From assembly GCA_002786025.1 (NCBI GenBank), contig NHNW01000002.1:744001-808000 (forward strand): 64,000 nt of DNA. The letters are read 5' to 3'. This stretch comes from Zasmidium citrigriseum. Lineage: Eukaryota; Ascomycota; Dothideomycetes; Mycosphaerellales; Mycosphaerellaceae. A program made the position numbers and the translations under genes. Positions 44,892 through 55,530 of the stretch are shown here, one piece after another. The notes under the pieces are model-generated. The model saw only the letters and a program-made list of their open reading frames with translations, did no database searches and was not told the origin of the DNA. How positions within the stretch are numbered: position 1 is the stretch's first letter; each line of letters starts with the position of its first letter.

Positions 44892-45980
44892 TCATACCAC
44901 CAACCGAATCTTCAACTTATCCCCCGTGACAATCTCCTCTTTCTTCGCTTCCGACACCAACTCCGGCAAATCCCACGTGCAATTCACATACCGGCCACTC
45001 AACCACTCCCGCCTCTCCCCACTCAAAAACACCATCGACTCCGCCGGCAACTCTGGTACCTCCGTAAACACCTTCTTCAGGTTCTCATCGAAGCCCTCGC
45101 CATGGCCCACGATCTCCGTGAGCATGTTGCCAGGATGCACAGAAAGAGCAATGAGACCTTGGTCGGCGTACTCGGCTGCTGTAAATTGCATAAGGCGAAG
45201 CGCGGCCAGTTTAGAGGTCTGATAGGCGGAGAGTGTGGGACTGATGCAGAGCGCGCCAACGCTGGAGACTGTGATGATGCTTTTGAGGTCGGACTTCAGA
45301 AGGAGCGGGAGGCAGGCGCGGGTGACGAGGTAGGGACCGCGGAGATTGACGTTCACTGGTAGATACATCAGCAAAAAGAGAACAAAGATTGTGGCTCAAG
45401 ACACTTACTGCACCACCACCAATCATCTGGATCACTCTCACCAACCACGCCTCTGCCACCAAAGACACCTGCATTGTTGATCACGACGTCAAGTCTTCCA
45501 AACACTTCACCGATCTTCTTGGCAGCATCCTCCACATTCTTTTGATCAGAGATGTCCATCTTCAGAGGAAGGACTTGTGGCTCGGGTCTTCCAGCCTGCT
45601 TCGCAGCCTTCTTGACATCGTTCTCAGTCTCGGCAAGACTTGATCGAGCGCCAATGGCAATGTATGAAGCTCCAGCTTTGGCGAACGAGACAGCAGTGCA
45701 ACGTCCAACGCCTTTGGAGGCTCCAGCGATGAAGACGGCTTTTCCTGACAGGTTGGCTTTGACTGGGTCGATTCCTGGATAGGGTTCGTTGTGGACTTGC
45801 TAAAAGAGAAGGGTATTAGCAGTCATCCTTGCATGTCTCACAAGCGCTTCTATCCTTTAGACTTACCTTGGTCATGGTGTAGTCGCCTATCGAAGAAGTA
45901 AGTCGTTGTTGATACGTTTTTCCTTGTGAAATCTTACCTGGTCCCTCGATGGGATTCCATGTTCCTTGTGGCGGCGGCAT
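44892..45980 (-). CDS. Short-chain dehydrogenase/reductase
   Basis: Classical SDR of unknown substrate. Four exons (45980-45938, 45886-45867, 45799-45409, 45355-44892) join in frame to 305 aa; the second is only 20 nt. Seen: a short N-terminal extension (MPPPQGTWNPIEGPGDYTMTKQVHN), cofactor motif GASKGVGR, the NNAG motif in VVINNAGVFGG, the catalytic Ser in ITVSSVGALCISP, and Y-x-x-x-K in SAYQTSKLAAL. The C-terminal part is longer than in typical SDRs and includes a GYVN-like SGRYVNCTWDLPEL segment common in fungal SDRs. The odd WWWC run at the exon 3/4 junction replaces a usual WD-x-V-x-D-V-N-L-R-G; the join still restores MNVNLRGPY. A TATA-like box lies upstream. Confidence 0.85.
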
Positions 45981-46361
45981 TTCGTTGTCTTAGTCCAGTC
46001 ACTGTCGAAGAAGTATTGAATTGATCTGATCAACTTTAGCACTCGTGGTGCTTATATAGTCGTCAAAGGTGTCGTCGTACACGGACTTATCATCGGAAGA
46101 TTCTTGCTTGTCGTCAGTGGTGTCATTAGCTTCGAAGCGAATGCTCTGTGATGTACCAATGATCCTGGGCATCTTAGGGCAAGAGCAGCGGCCGCCTATG
46201 TGTTTGGAGCTAGCCGCATGAAGCAATTGAGAATCCTTCAGTAGCGCGGAAGGTGCATGTGGCGGCCGTCGCTAGCGGACTTAACGCCTATAGTGGACAA
46301 CCAGGTGAACTCTTGTGAAACTGCGCATCACATGGCCAGTGTAATGGATCAATAATCAATT
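45981..46361. other. Promoter region of the SDR
   Basis: 381 bases between the SDR start and the N-acetylglutamate synthase stop, both on the minus strand. It contains a TATA-like box. No gene is recognised. Confidence 0.4.
46052..46058 (-). promoter_or_regulatory. TATA-like box of the SDR gene
   Basis: TATATAA on the minus strand, about 72-78 bases upstream of the SDR start codon at 45980. Position and sequence suit a core promoter; nothing else was tested. Confidence 0.45.
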
Positions 46362-48311
46362 TCAGTCTGGTCTCTTACCATCAGCCCAACTTGGACCAAT
46401 CTCCCTGCAAACTCCGACATAGTCATTCCATCTCTCTTCGTTCTCTACGATCCCATCCCCTGTCCAGAACATCGTCCAGTTGCTATCTGGAATCTGCCAG
46501 GTCCCCGCGGATCGCTCGAAATACCACTTGTTGACTGGATTGTCTTTTCGACTTCGCCAGCACACACCTTTCGGGAAGCATGTTCTGACCATCGCCTGGA
46601 AGACGATGTCTGCGACTCCGCTTGAGCCTTGAGACGATTGCAAGACTGCGAACTTGTCCAGGTACGGTACCAATCGTTTGGGGTCATTCGTTCCAGGTGG
46701 CATCTCCCAGGTGAGGATTGCACCGCCTTCGTACTCTCCAGCAACGATCAGACCAGCTATACGGCCATGTACGCGGCGGAGATAATGCTGGACGTCCAAC
46801 TTTCGCCTGAAGCTGTCCTCGATCAGATTGACGAGTCGTGGCAAGTCCACGTTCTCATCTTGATCCAGTCTGAGAGTAGTCACGCCATTCGGAGGTTGCT
46901 GCCACCCGATTGCACGTGGTGCGGCTGGAATGATCTTGACTGGCATGCCTCGTCGCAGTACCGTGGCGGCGGTCATAGCAGTGCTTTCCCCTTCCCCGCT
47001 AGAGAAGCGGCCGCTAGGCAGTGACGACGAGACCAGGGGCTTGTTGGTCAGCAAGTTGTGAATGAGAGGATTCTTCTGCCTTCTGGTGCCCGTTCCAAGT
47101 GCTGGTGATCTTGAGCTGGACTTTTGTGACGAGCTTGCTGCCTCCTCTGGCGTGGCAATCAGAGCTGACGAAGCAGAGGGCAACAGCTCAAGACATTGCC
47201 GCACCATGTCCATGTTCTTCTGGTGTTGCTGGTACACTGTATGTCGGATCGGAGACTCGCTGTTCTCCTTCGCGTCCGCAGCATACTCAGACAATTCCTT
47301 CTGGATGTCATCAAATTCCTGCTCAAGGTTGATGAAGACATGTGCGCCATCCCCGCGATCTTTGCTGGGAATACCACCCACAGAATCCAGAAGAATGATT
47401 CGGTCAAGCGATGTGGAGTTTGCATCTTGTCCGGCCTTTTTGTCACGTCCAGTGAGGTGCCTGGTCAGACCCATCATAATATCTGATGTGGCTACCGGCA
47501 CGATCTGACCCGATACTGTGTAGGCCAGAGAGGGAACGACAGTGATCATTCCACGCCTCAACGGCTCTGTCAAAAGGTTTGGGAGTGTGACGTGGACTTC
47601 TCCATCGGAATCGTCCACTTCCAGGGCGTTGAGCACTGGTCGTCCGCCTTCAGGGTTATGTCGATCGATGGCATCACACAGCCGATCTGCTTGCTCTGCG
47701 TGGAGCTTTCGAAGAGCACGAACTTCATCAGGTTTGCTCACATCATGGCCATTGGAATCCAAAACGACCACAATTTTCATATCGAGCTTGACCAGTTGAG
47801 AGAGCGTCCTGGCCAAGCCGTCCAGTGTCACGTCATCGATCTTCTCAGGATAGCGCAAACACGTCAGAGCGACATGTAGTTCCTGGCGTGTTTGTGGTCG
47901 AGCCTGAACGTCTTTGTGTTGTGCGAATTGGGGCGTATCCGCGATGGCTCTAGCTGGAGCATACAATCCCCCAAGATTGACTCTCGTTCGGTCCACTCGT
48001 TGTTGGTCTTGGCGAAGGCGAGCATTCTGGTCTTCTTGAATCTCAGGTGACTTGCTCTCGGTGGGCGATTTTGCCTTCCTGGGAGGCTTGAATCGAGCCA
48101 GGTATTGCTTTGCATCTCGTCGGGTGGCATTGGCTTCTAGAACATTGACGAACAGTTCTCTCTGGGTGGCGGGTGACTCAAACTTTGCGGCATGCTTTCC
48201 ATTGACAGCTGGTGCTGGAGCATTAGAGTATTGACGTGAGCATTGCAAGACGGAGAGCTTAAGCCCCCCGAATGCGTTTGCCTTTCCACACGCCAACATA
48301 GAGGTAGTCAT
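46362..48311 (-). CDS. arg2: Mitochondrial N-acetylglutamate synthase
   Basis: First enzyme of arginine synthesis: acetyl-CoA plus glutamate to N-acetylglutamate, in mitochondria. One exon, 649 aa. Seen: a basic/Ser mitochondrial leader (residues 1-50), a degenerate amino-acid-kinase-like domain (MKIVVVLDSNGHDVSKPDEVR; ILLDSVGGIPS), a long linker, and a C-terminal acetyltransferase (NAT) domain. In the latter, YLRRVHGRIAGLIVAGEYEGGAILTWE, LDKFAVLQSSQGSSGVADIVF and NKWYFERSAGTW are the diagnostic blocks. The start is the ATG that begins the leader. It is divergent from SMC2. The symbol follows the common yeast/Aspergillus name for this enzyme, not Neurospora arg-2. Confidence 0.93.
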   Translation of the reverse strand: MTTSMLACGKANAFGGLKLSVLQCSRQYSNAPAPAVNGKHAAKFESPATQRELFVNVLEANATRRDAKQYLARFKPPRKAKSPTESKSPEIQEDQNARLRQDQQRVDRTRVNLGGLYAPARAIADTPQFAQHKDVQARPQTRQELHVALTCLRYPEKIDDVTLDGLARTLSQLVKLDMKIVVVLDSNGHDVSKPDEVRALRKLHAEQADRLCDAIDRHNPEGGRPVLNALEVDDSDGEVHVTLPNLLTEPLRRGMITVVPSLAYTVSGQIVPVATSDIMMGLTRHLTGRDKKAGQDANSTSLDRIILLDSVGGIPSKDRGDGAHVFINLEQEFDDIQKELSEYAADAKENSESPIRHTVYQQHQKNMDMVRQCLELLPSASSALIATPEEAASSSQKSSSRSPALGTGTRRQKNPLIHNLLTNKPLVSSSLPSGRFSSGEGESTAMTAATVLRRGMPVKIIPAAPRAIGWQQPPNGVTTLRLDQDENVDLPRLVNLIEDSFRRKLDVQHYLRRVHGRIAGLIVAGEYEGGAILTWEMPPGTNDPKRLVPYLDKFAVLQSSQGSSGVADIVFQAMVRTCFPKGVCWRSRKDNPVNKWYFERSAGTWQIPDSNWTMFWTGDGIVENEERWNDYVGVCREIGPSWADGKRPD

Positions 48312-48929
48312 TTTCCATAGTACGGCAGAGGGCGGTCTGCAAAGATCTGATAAGAACGGCGTGACGGTGACGGCCGAGGTCGTGCCGCCTGATGTTACAA
48401 TGCAAAAATGCTTAGCCGACGCTCCATGCGGGAGCTCGTAAAGCGAGTGGGTGCTGTGGTGGACTTGGACAGAGACAACGAGTGTGTCGAGAGGTGACTC
48501 TTGAGAAAACTTGGCGTTTGACGCTCGATGATCTTATCTTATCATCCCGATGACATTGTGGCGCTCGATCCGCGGGACATGTAACCCAAGAGGTGGGATG
48601 TTGTGAGATGTTGACAGCGCATTTCGAAAGCGGCCACAAGCATTCACTCGCTCTTATGTAACTTCCAATTCGTAGAGTAGCGCTTGCCTCGGGTGACAGA
48701 AATGGCTCATCGTCGTTTCCTGCCACGCGGCTGCTCTGTCTTTGAGTTTGAGGCTTGAACGACGGATCTCCCCGCCACTATTCCGACTTCAGCAGTGTGT
48801 TGTTTTGTTGACGCTTGGGAAGTCGCGACGGAAAGACGCTGCCAACCCTCCTTTGCGCATCACCACCACCACACCGCTATGACACTGACCTAACAGCGAC
48901 TCTGCGCGAAACGAGACACGACCGCGACG
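48312..48929. other. Divergent promoter arg2/smc2
   Basis: 618 bases between divergent start codons. No gene or repeat recognised; no upstream attenuator-peptide ORF of the carbamoyl-phosphate-synthase type was expected or seen. Confidence 0.4.
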
Positions 48930-51900
48930 ATGCGCATCACCGAATTGATCATCGACGGCTTCAAGTCGTACGCCGTGCGAACCGTCATCTCTGGCTGGGA
49001 TCCCACCTTCAACGCGATCACTGGACTGAACGGATCCGGAAAGTCGAATATCCTGGACGCGATATGCTTTTGTCTGGGAATTGGGCGATTTGAATTGCTT
49101 CGCGCAAATGGCGGCGCAAGCGACCTTATCTACAAGCGTGGACAGGCGGGCATCACCAAGGCCTCTGTCACGCTTGTGTTTGACAACAGCGACAAGGCGA
49201 AGTCGCCTATTGGATTCGAGGACTATGGGACCATCAGCGTGACGAGACAGATTGTGCTGGGCGGCACCAGCAAATACCTCATAAATGGCCATCGAGCGCA
49301 GCAACAAACAGTGCAGAACCTGTTCCAGAGCGTGCAGCTGAATATCAACAACCCCAACTTTTTGATTATGCAGGGTCGAATCACGAAGGTCTTGAACATG
49401 AAGAGCACTGAGATTTTGGGCATGGTGGAAGAGGCAGCTGGGACGCGCATGTTTGAGGACAGGCGTGAGAAGGCATTCAAGACAATGAACAAGAAGCAGG
49501 CGAAGGTTGAAGAAATCGAAGGCCTGTTGAAGGAGGAGATCGAGCCCAAACTGGATAAGCTGCGAAATGAGAAGAGGGCTTTCCTCGAATTCCAGAGCAC
49601 ACAGAGCGATCTGGAGCGCTTGACCAAGCTTGTTGTGGCATACGACTACGTGAGATCGAAGCAGAAGATGCAGCAGAGCGCGCAGGATTTGGCCGATAAG
49701 AAGGAGCGTGCCGCACAACTGGAACAGAACGCAGAGAAACTACAACGAGAAATCGGCGTACTTGAGGAAGATGTAGAGAAAGTGCGCGCGGCACGAGACA
49801 AGGAGCTTCGAAAAGGTGGAAAGTTTGCAAAGCTTGAGGAGGCCGTGAAGGAATACTCGAAAGAAGTGGAGCGATTAGAGACTGTCCTGGAACTGCAAAA
49901 GAAATCCATGTCAGAAGAGCAAGAGCGGCTGCAAAAGGCGCAGGCATCTGTCAAGGAACTTGAGAAGCAGCTGAAACAGAAGACCGAGGCGCACCAAACA
50001 CTTCAGAAGCGATTCGAGGAGGCAAGCCACGATCTAGAGGAGCAGAAGGCTGAAGTCGAGAAGAAGGAGGAGCTTCTGCAAACGCTGCAAACCGGTATCT
50101 CTTCCAACGCAGGTTCAGATGGCGGATATGCTGGTCAGCTGGTGACTGCCCGTGATAATTCAAGCAAAGCCGGCACAGAGATTGAGCAGTCGAAACTGAA
50201 GATCTCGCATCTTGAGTCCCGTATCAAGGAGGACGAGCCTCGTGCGAAGAAAGCCGAGAAGGAGAACGCTGGTCTTTTGAAGGATCTTGAATCGTTACGA
50301 GCACAGGCTGCGAAACTTTCGAAAGAACTTGAAAAACTCGGCTTCCAACCCGGCAAGGATGAAGAACAACAGGCCGAGAAGGCTCAGCTCGAGAAGCGAA
50401 TTCGATCTCTTCAGACAGAGGCAGAAGGCTTGAGGCGACAAGTCGCTGGCCTCGACTTTTCGTACTCTGATCCGGAGCCTAACTTTGATCGAGGACGAGT
50501 CAAAGGCCTCGTTGCTCAGTTATTCAACCTTCCAGTCGAATCGACAGAAGCGAGCACTGCGCTGGAGATATGCGCAGGAGGACGACTATATAACGTCGTC
50601 GTGGACACCGCAAAGACATCTTCGCTCCTCATCGAGAAAGGCAAGCTCAGACGAAGAGTGACTGTCGTTCCTCTGGACAAGATCGACCCCAACCGAGCGC
50701 CGGCTGACAGAGTGAACAATGCTCAAAAGCTCGCCCCCGGCAAAGTCCATCTGGCACTCAACCTGATCGGATACGCTCATGAGATTGAGAAGGCTATGGA
50801 GTACGTCTTTGGGAGCACACTCGTCTGCGCAGACGCTTCGACTGCTAAGAAAGTTACATTCGATCCTTCAGTCAGGTTAAAGAGTGTCACTGTGGAAGGC
50901 GATGTCTACGACCCCAGTGGAACACTGTCGGGCGGTTCAGCTGCTCAAGGGAGCGGCGTCCTGCTGAAACTGCAGAAGCTCAACACCATTGCGCAGGAAC
51001 TCGAGAAAGAGGAGCAGAAGCTGGCCTTGCTGGAGGAAACCATGGCAAAGGATGCCCAGAAACTCAAGAACGGCCAGAAGCTGAAGCAGGAGTTGGATCT
51101 GAAATCACATGAGATACAGCTCGCAGACTCACAGATTGCCAGCAACTCTTCCAGCAGCATTATTGCGTCCGTGCAGGAAATGAAAGAGACCATCGCTGCA
51201 TTGAAGGAGAACATCCAAGCCGCCAAGCAGCGCCAGGGAGATGCCGAAAAGGAGGTGAAGCGAATCGAGAAGGACATGAAGGACTTCTCTTCAAACAAGG
51301 GTGCGAAACTCGAGCAGCTTCAAGGTGATCTCGACAAGCTGAAGAAGTCGTTAACGAAGGCCCAAGCGTCGATCAAGCCTCTCCAGCAAGAAGTGAGAGA
51401 TGCCAACGTTGAGGCAGAGCAGACTGGTAGCGATCTTTCTGCTGCTCAAGAAGAGCTGCACGATGCTGAAACCACTCTTCAAGGGCAGAAAGAGGAACTT
51501 CAGAGTCATGAGACCGAACGTCGAGACGCCAAGGACAAGCACGCCGAAGCAGAGGCCGCGTTGAACGACGAACGGAGGAAGCTGAGCAGTTTCGACGACG
51601 AGATCGCCGACTTGGAGCAGGCGTCGAAGCGGAAGGCACAGCAAATGTCAGACGAGGAGCTGGAAAAGAAGAAGCTCGGTATCGCCATTGACAACTTCGC
51701 CAAAGCCCAACAAGAAGCACAACGCATCGTCACCAGCCTGGAGAAGGAGTACGACTGGATCTTGGAAGAGCAAGCATCCTTTGGCCGATCTGGAACGCCC
51801 TACGACTTCAGTGGCCAGAACATGGGCGAGTGCAAGGCGAATCTGAAGAACGTCACGGAACGATTCCAGGGCATGAAGAAGAAGATCAACCCTGCTGTGA

Positions 51901-52521
51901 TGGCTACCATTGACAGTGTTGAGAAGAAGGAGGCGAGCTTGAAGCAGATGATGAGGACCGTCATCAAGGACAAGAAGAAGATTGAGGAGACAATCGTCAC
52001 GCTCGACGAGTACAAGAAGGAGGCGCTGTACAAGACTTGGTCGAAGGTCAACGAGGACTTTGGGCTTATCTTCAACGACTTGCTACCTGGCAATACAGCC
52101 AAGCTGGATCCACCAGAAGGCAAGGAGATCAGCGATGGTCTGGAAGTGAAAGTCTGCTTGGGCAAAGTGTGGAAGCAGAGTCTGACGGAGTTATCTGGTG
52201 GTCAACGGTATGCATACACTTATCCACAGCCCCTGAAGTTCGCTAACGAAGTGCAGATCCTTGATCGCCCTCTCCCTCATCCTGTCCCTCCTGCAATACT
52301 CGCCCGCGCCTATGTATATTCTCGACGAAGTCGACGCCGCGCTAGATCTTTCGCACACACAGAACATCGGTCGTCTGATCCGAACTCGCTTCAAGGGCAG
52401 TCAGTTCATCGTCGTTAGTTTGAAGGACGGTATGTTCAGCAACGCCAACCGGATTTTCAAGACGAGGTTTATGGACGGCACTTCGGTCGTTCAGGCACTC
52501 ACGCCGGCGGATATGAAATAA
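48930..52521 (+). CDS. smc2: Condensin subunit SMC2
   Basis: ATPase subunit of condensin, acting on chromosomes in mitosis. Two exons (48930-52207, 52257-52521) give 1180 aa, the family length. Seen: Walker A GLNGSGKS at 32-39, Q-loop region [11 protein letters not shown], a first coiled coil, the hinge near residues 510-660 ([12 protein letters not shown] to [16 protein letters not shown]), a second coiled coil, signature LSGGQR at 1088-1093, and Walker [13 protein letters not shown]. The single intron splits the arginine codon of LSGGQR. Reading through it stays open to 52418 but changes frame and loses Walker B. The assignment to SMC2 rather than SMC4 rests on the start ([15 protein letters not shown]) and hinge. 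Confidence 0.95.
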
Positions 52522-52772
52522 TAAGGCTTGTAAAGGAGTTGGCTGTTGTTGTTAGATATCTCGTATTTCTTTTGGCGTTGTGTGGGTTGTATAATAAGTC
52601 GATCCAGAGGCCAAGGCCGGGGTTTGTAATCATGAGGGATGTGTTGGGTCTGGTAAATAGCATGATGGCGTACCCGAATTCGATTTCTACACTGTCAGAT
52701 CTATCCTTATCCTCTGCCTCAAGCATTAACATATCCGCCACTTGGTAGAACACATTGGACTCTCTTCGCCCA

Positions 52773-53661
52773 CTACTTGCCCATTACCAGCAGCTCCGTC
52801 TTCAGCATCTTTCCCTGAAGTAAAAGCTTCTTCTTCTCTCCCACACCCAACTCCTCCTCGCTGAAGTGATATCGTGCCGCGTCAAAAATCGCCTTCAACT
52901 TGTTATACGTGAGGATCGTGCAGCCTTCGCTTCGTTCCAGGGACTCGATGATTTTGACGATTTGTTTCGGCATGGTACAAACGCGTCTCATGCAGGACTT
53001 ACAGCGGATGTCGGTGAATTTGGTGACGGTCTTTTCGACGCCCTCGCTAAACCGAGTGTTAAGTTCCTTTCCCGTGAAAGAGGGTGTTGGGGAGACTCAC
53101 CTTATCCGACTCAGATTTATCTCAATCCTCGAGTAACATACCGGCGTTGGATGGAGTTTCACAGACTTGGACTGGTAATCCTCGATTATGATGTGTTGGA
53201 TTGAGGCGAGATGTTTTGGATCGATTTGATGCAGCCATGCAGGAGGGTCGAAGCAGAGATAGAAGCGGTAGATTTGGCTGCTGAAGAAGGCGTGGGCGGC
53301 TTCACACATTGTTATTAGTAGATGGCTTCCTTGAGGTCGGCGGCGGCGGCGACTCACCTTCAGACCGAAACTGACGGTTGATTGACAGGAGCGGCAGGAT
53401 GGGAAGGCGGGACTGTCGGTGGGCGTCGAGGTAGGTGCCTTTGTGTGGGTTCAGGAGGGCGTAGATTGCTGTGCGCAGCTCAGGCGGGAGTCTGAAGAAG
53501 AAGGATATCTTCTCGGCATGAGCTGTGGCAGTGGCAGTGGCGGTTTCCATGTCGGCGGGCGAGCCTGAAGGTTGCTCAAGGAGGTGTTGGCGAGTCGTAT
53601 TGTCGAGAATCTGCGCGGCGGTTGCGACCTGCAGGCCACTTATGAGTGCCGTGCACCCCAT
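52773..53661 (-). CDS. F-box-like 'LPPELR' family protein
   Basis: Three exons (53661-53358, 53299-53101, 53046-52773) join in frame to 258 aa. Seen: FFFRLPPELRTAIYALL near residues 52-68, then LPILPLLSINRQFRSEA, the typical 'LL-x-x-N-R-Q-x' continuation. A middle segment with aromatic residues (FFSSQIYRFYLCFDPPAWL) and HLASIQHIIIEDY, the 'I-x-H-I-x-I' strand of this family, follow. The third exon starts with SEGVEKTVTKFTDIRCKSCMRRVC and ends in a charged helix. The motif places it with the other two in this window but with lower identity (LPPELR instead of LPAELR). Function unknown. Confidence 0.72.
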
Positions 53662-54020
53662 ATTTGAGGAGAGCAGAGGATAAGCCGAAATGTCAAGTAA
53701 AAAGTCGGGACCAGACGAAGTGTATTATAATCGCGAATTGTTCATTCGCGACCTGGTAACTCGGCGCACGGGCCGCAGCGGATTCACATGCCACTCGACT
53801 TCGACTTCGACCTACGTTCCCCTGCCTCGGCGAATGGCTCAGGAGACTACGAACATTCAGTGCAAATAAAAATTGTACATTTGAAAGTACATTTAGACGA
53901 CGTATCGCAACTTACAGACGCTCTTTGTTGGTGTTCCCCATTCCATGTCCTCGCCACAACGCCTCAAATATGCCCTCGCTCTGATACACGTGCACATGAT
54001 CTCTTGATCCCCTTTCCCGT
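53662..54020. other. Intergenic region
   Basis: 359 bases between the F-box-like start and the Vps3844 stop (both minus). No gene is recognised. Confidence 0.35.
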
Positions 54021-55232
54021 CTACGTCCTCTGCCTGGCCGTTGGACCGCTCACGCCAGCTCCGATTACGCTCGGAAGCTCTTGCTTGCCCATATCATACA
54101 CACTTCCAATCGCGAATCCAACCAAGAAGATCATTCCAACCGTGAATAGCACGATGAGCCAGAACTCGATACTGACGTCCTTCTTCTGGCAAGCTGGTCC
54201 TCCCCACTTCGTTGTCAATTTGCCACCGTTGCTCGTAGTCGAGATGCAAGAGCAGGAGTAGCAGTCGCCGCCACCTTGGCTATTGGACGTCTTGTCGTGG
54301 TACTTCTTCGTGCACTTGCCATGGTTCGTGCAGTTGCGAGTTGCGCTTTCGCATGCAGACTGAGTAGAGAAGCACGCGGGTAAGATGCCTTTGAGCGGCG
54401 TGGTGTTGTTGCCCGCGAAAGCAGACACAGGCGCGGTGAATGACTCGGCAGGGCTCCATTCGAGTGTCTCAGTCAAAGGCTCCTCCTTCATCTGCTGTCT
54501 CTTGCGGAGCATGGACTGCGCACCCGGCATTTCATAGGTTCCCCATTGGTACTTGCCCTGTCCAGTCCTTGACCACTCGCCTGGCGGGAGAACCATGGCT
54601 GTAACGCTGAATTTGTTCTCCTTTACAAGCCCAGTGAAGGCATCTTCGAAGTCGTCCATCGACTTCGCGGTGTAGAACACATCCCCGTTCTGTGACAGAA
54701 CTCTACTTTGTCTGAACATGGAGGAAAGATCATCGTCGGATAGGTGCGCAAAGCCATCAGGGTCGGATTGCTTTGCTATGTCGAGGAAGAGCCCTTTGCT
54801 GGCCGGAGCAGCAGGTGCTGGGTCGATCTCGAACGATGTGTACGATCGTAGGGAGGGCAGAGCAGCTTCGAGATATCAGTATGGGACACATTGAGAGCAT
54901 AGCAATCGCATCATACCTGCCGAATCGCTCTCGGCCTGCACCAGAATAAACGCCTTACGCAGGCTGTCCTCAGCGAACAAGGGTGTCCGCAACCCATAGT
55001 CATTTATCGCATCGATCACTTCCTCCCTTGATATGTCTGCACTGTGATAGTCCTCCACTCCGGCTCGTTGCGCAAGTACCAGCCTTGCCGGGACTGGGTA
55101 TAGACTCCTCGAAGGCGTATCGTGTTTAGGCTGCGGTTGAGGGTCGTGAATGTAGATGTGAGCTGTTGCGGCAGCGGCTAACCGCGCCGACCAGCACAAG
55201 GCCGGTAGTATGAGATTGTGTGAGAGCTTCAT
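54021..55232 (-). CDS. Vps3844-domain vacuolar sorting protein
   Basis: Fungal type I membrane protein with the Vps3844 (DUF3844) C-terminal domain. Two exons (55232-54917, 54865-54021) give 386 aa. Seen: a signal peptide (KLSHNLILPALCWSARLAAAA), a lumenal region with RLVLAQRAGVEDYHS, a Cys-rich EGF-like block (CFSTQSACESATRNCTNHGKC, then DCYSCSC and WGGPACQKKD), and one membrane segment near the end (FWLIVLFTVGMIFLVGFAIG). A short tail follows (SVYDMGKQELPSVIGAG), as in the family. Family members are thought to act in ER/vacuolar sorting; the precise role is not known. It is divergent from the gene at 55531. Confidence 0.87.
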
Positions 55233-55530
55233 CGTCGTGGAGGTCGGTTAAGCAGACGATGGGAGGGATGGGTCTGTTCGTCGACGTCGTCGTTGCTAGA
55301 GCTCTGGCTGACTTCCAGGTTAGCGGCGGCGGGCGCTGCCGCGTGGCGTCGACGCCCGTGATCGCGCTCTCATCATCGTCACTTGGCTGCCCGGCATCTT
55401 TGTCTCGCCAAATCACTCTCCTCGAGTCCAGACTCTTCGTATTCCGACCCACGACACCTGAGACCGCAGGCGATATTTCTGCTCAAATGCACATCCGATA
55501 ACCCACTTCACCGCCGCACCATCACCGACC

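Noticed and set aside
44766..45362. Plus-strand open frame of about 200 codons
   Set aside because: It is antisense to the well-supported SDR at 44892-45980.
48312..48929. Possible arginine attenuator peptide upstream of the arginine gene
   Set aside because: That peptide belongs to the carbamoyl-phosphate synthase small-subunit gene (Neurospora arg-2). The gene here is N-acetylglutamate synthase.
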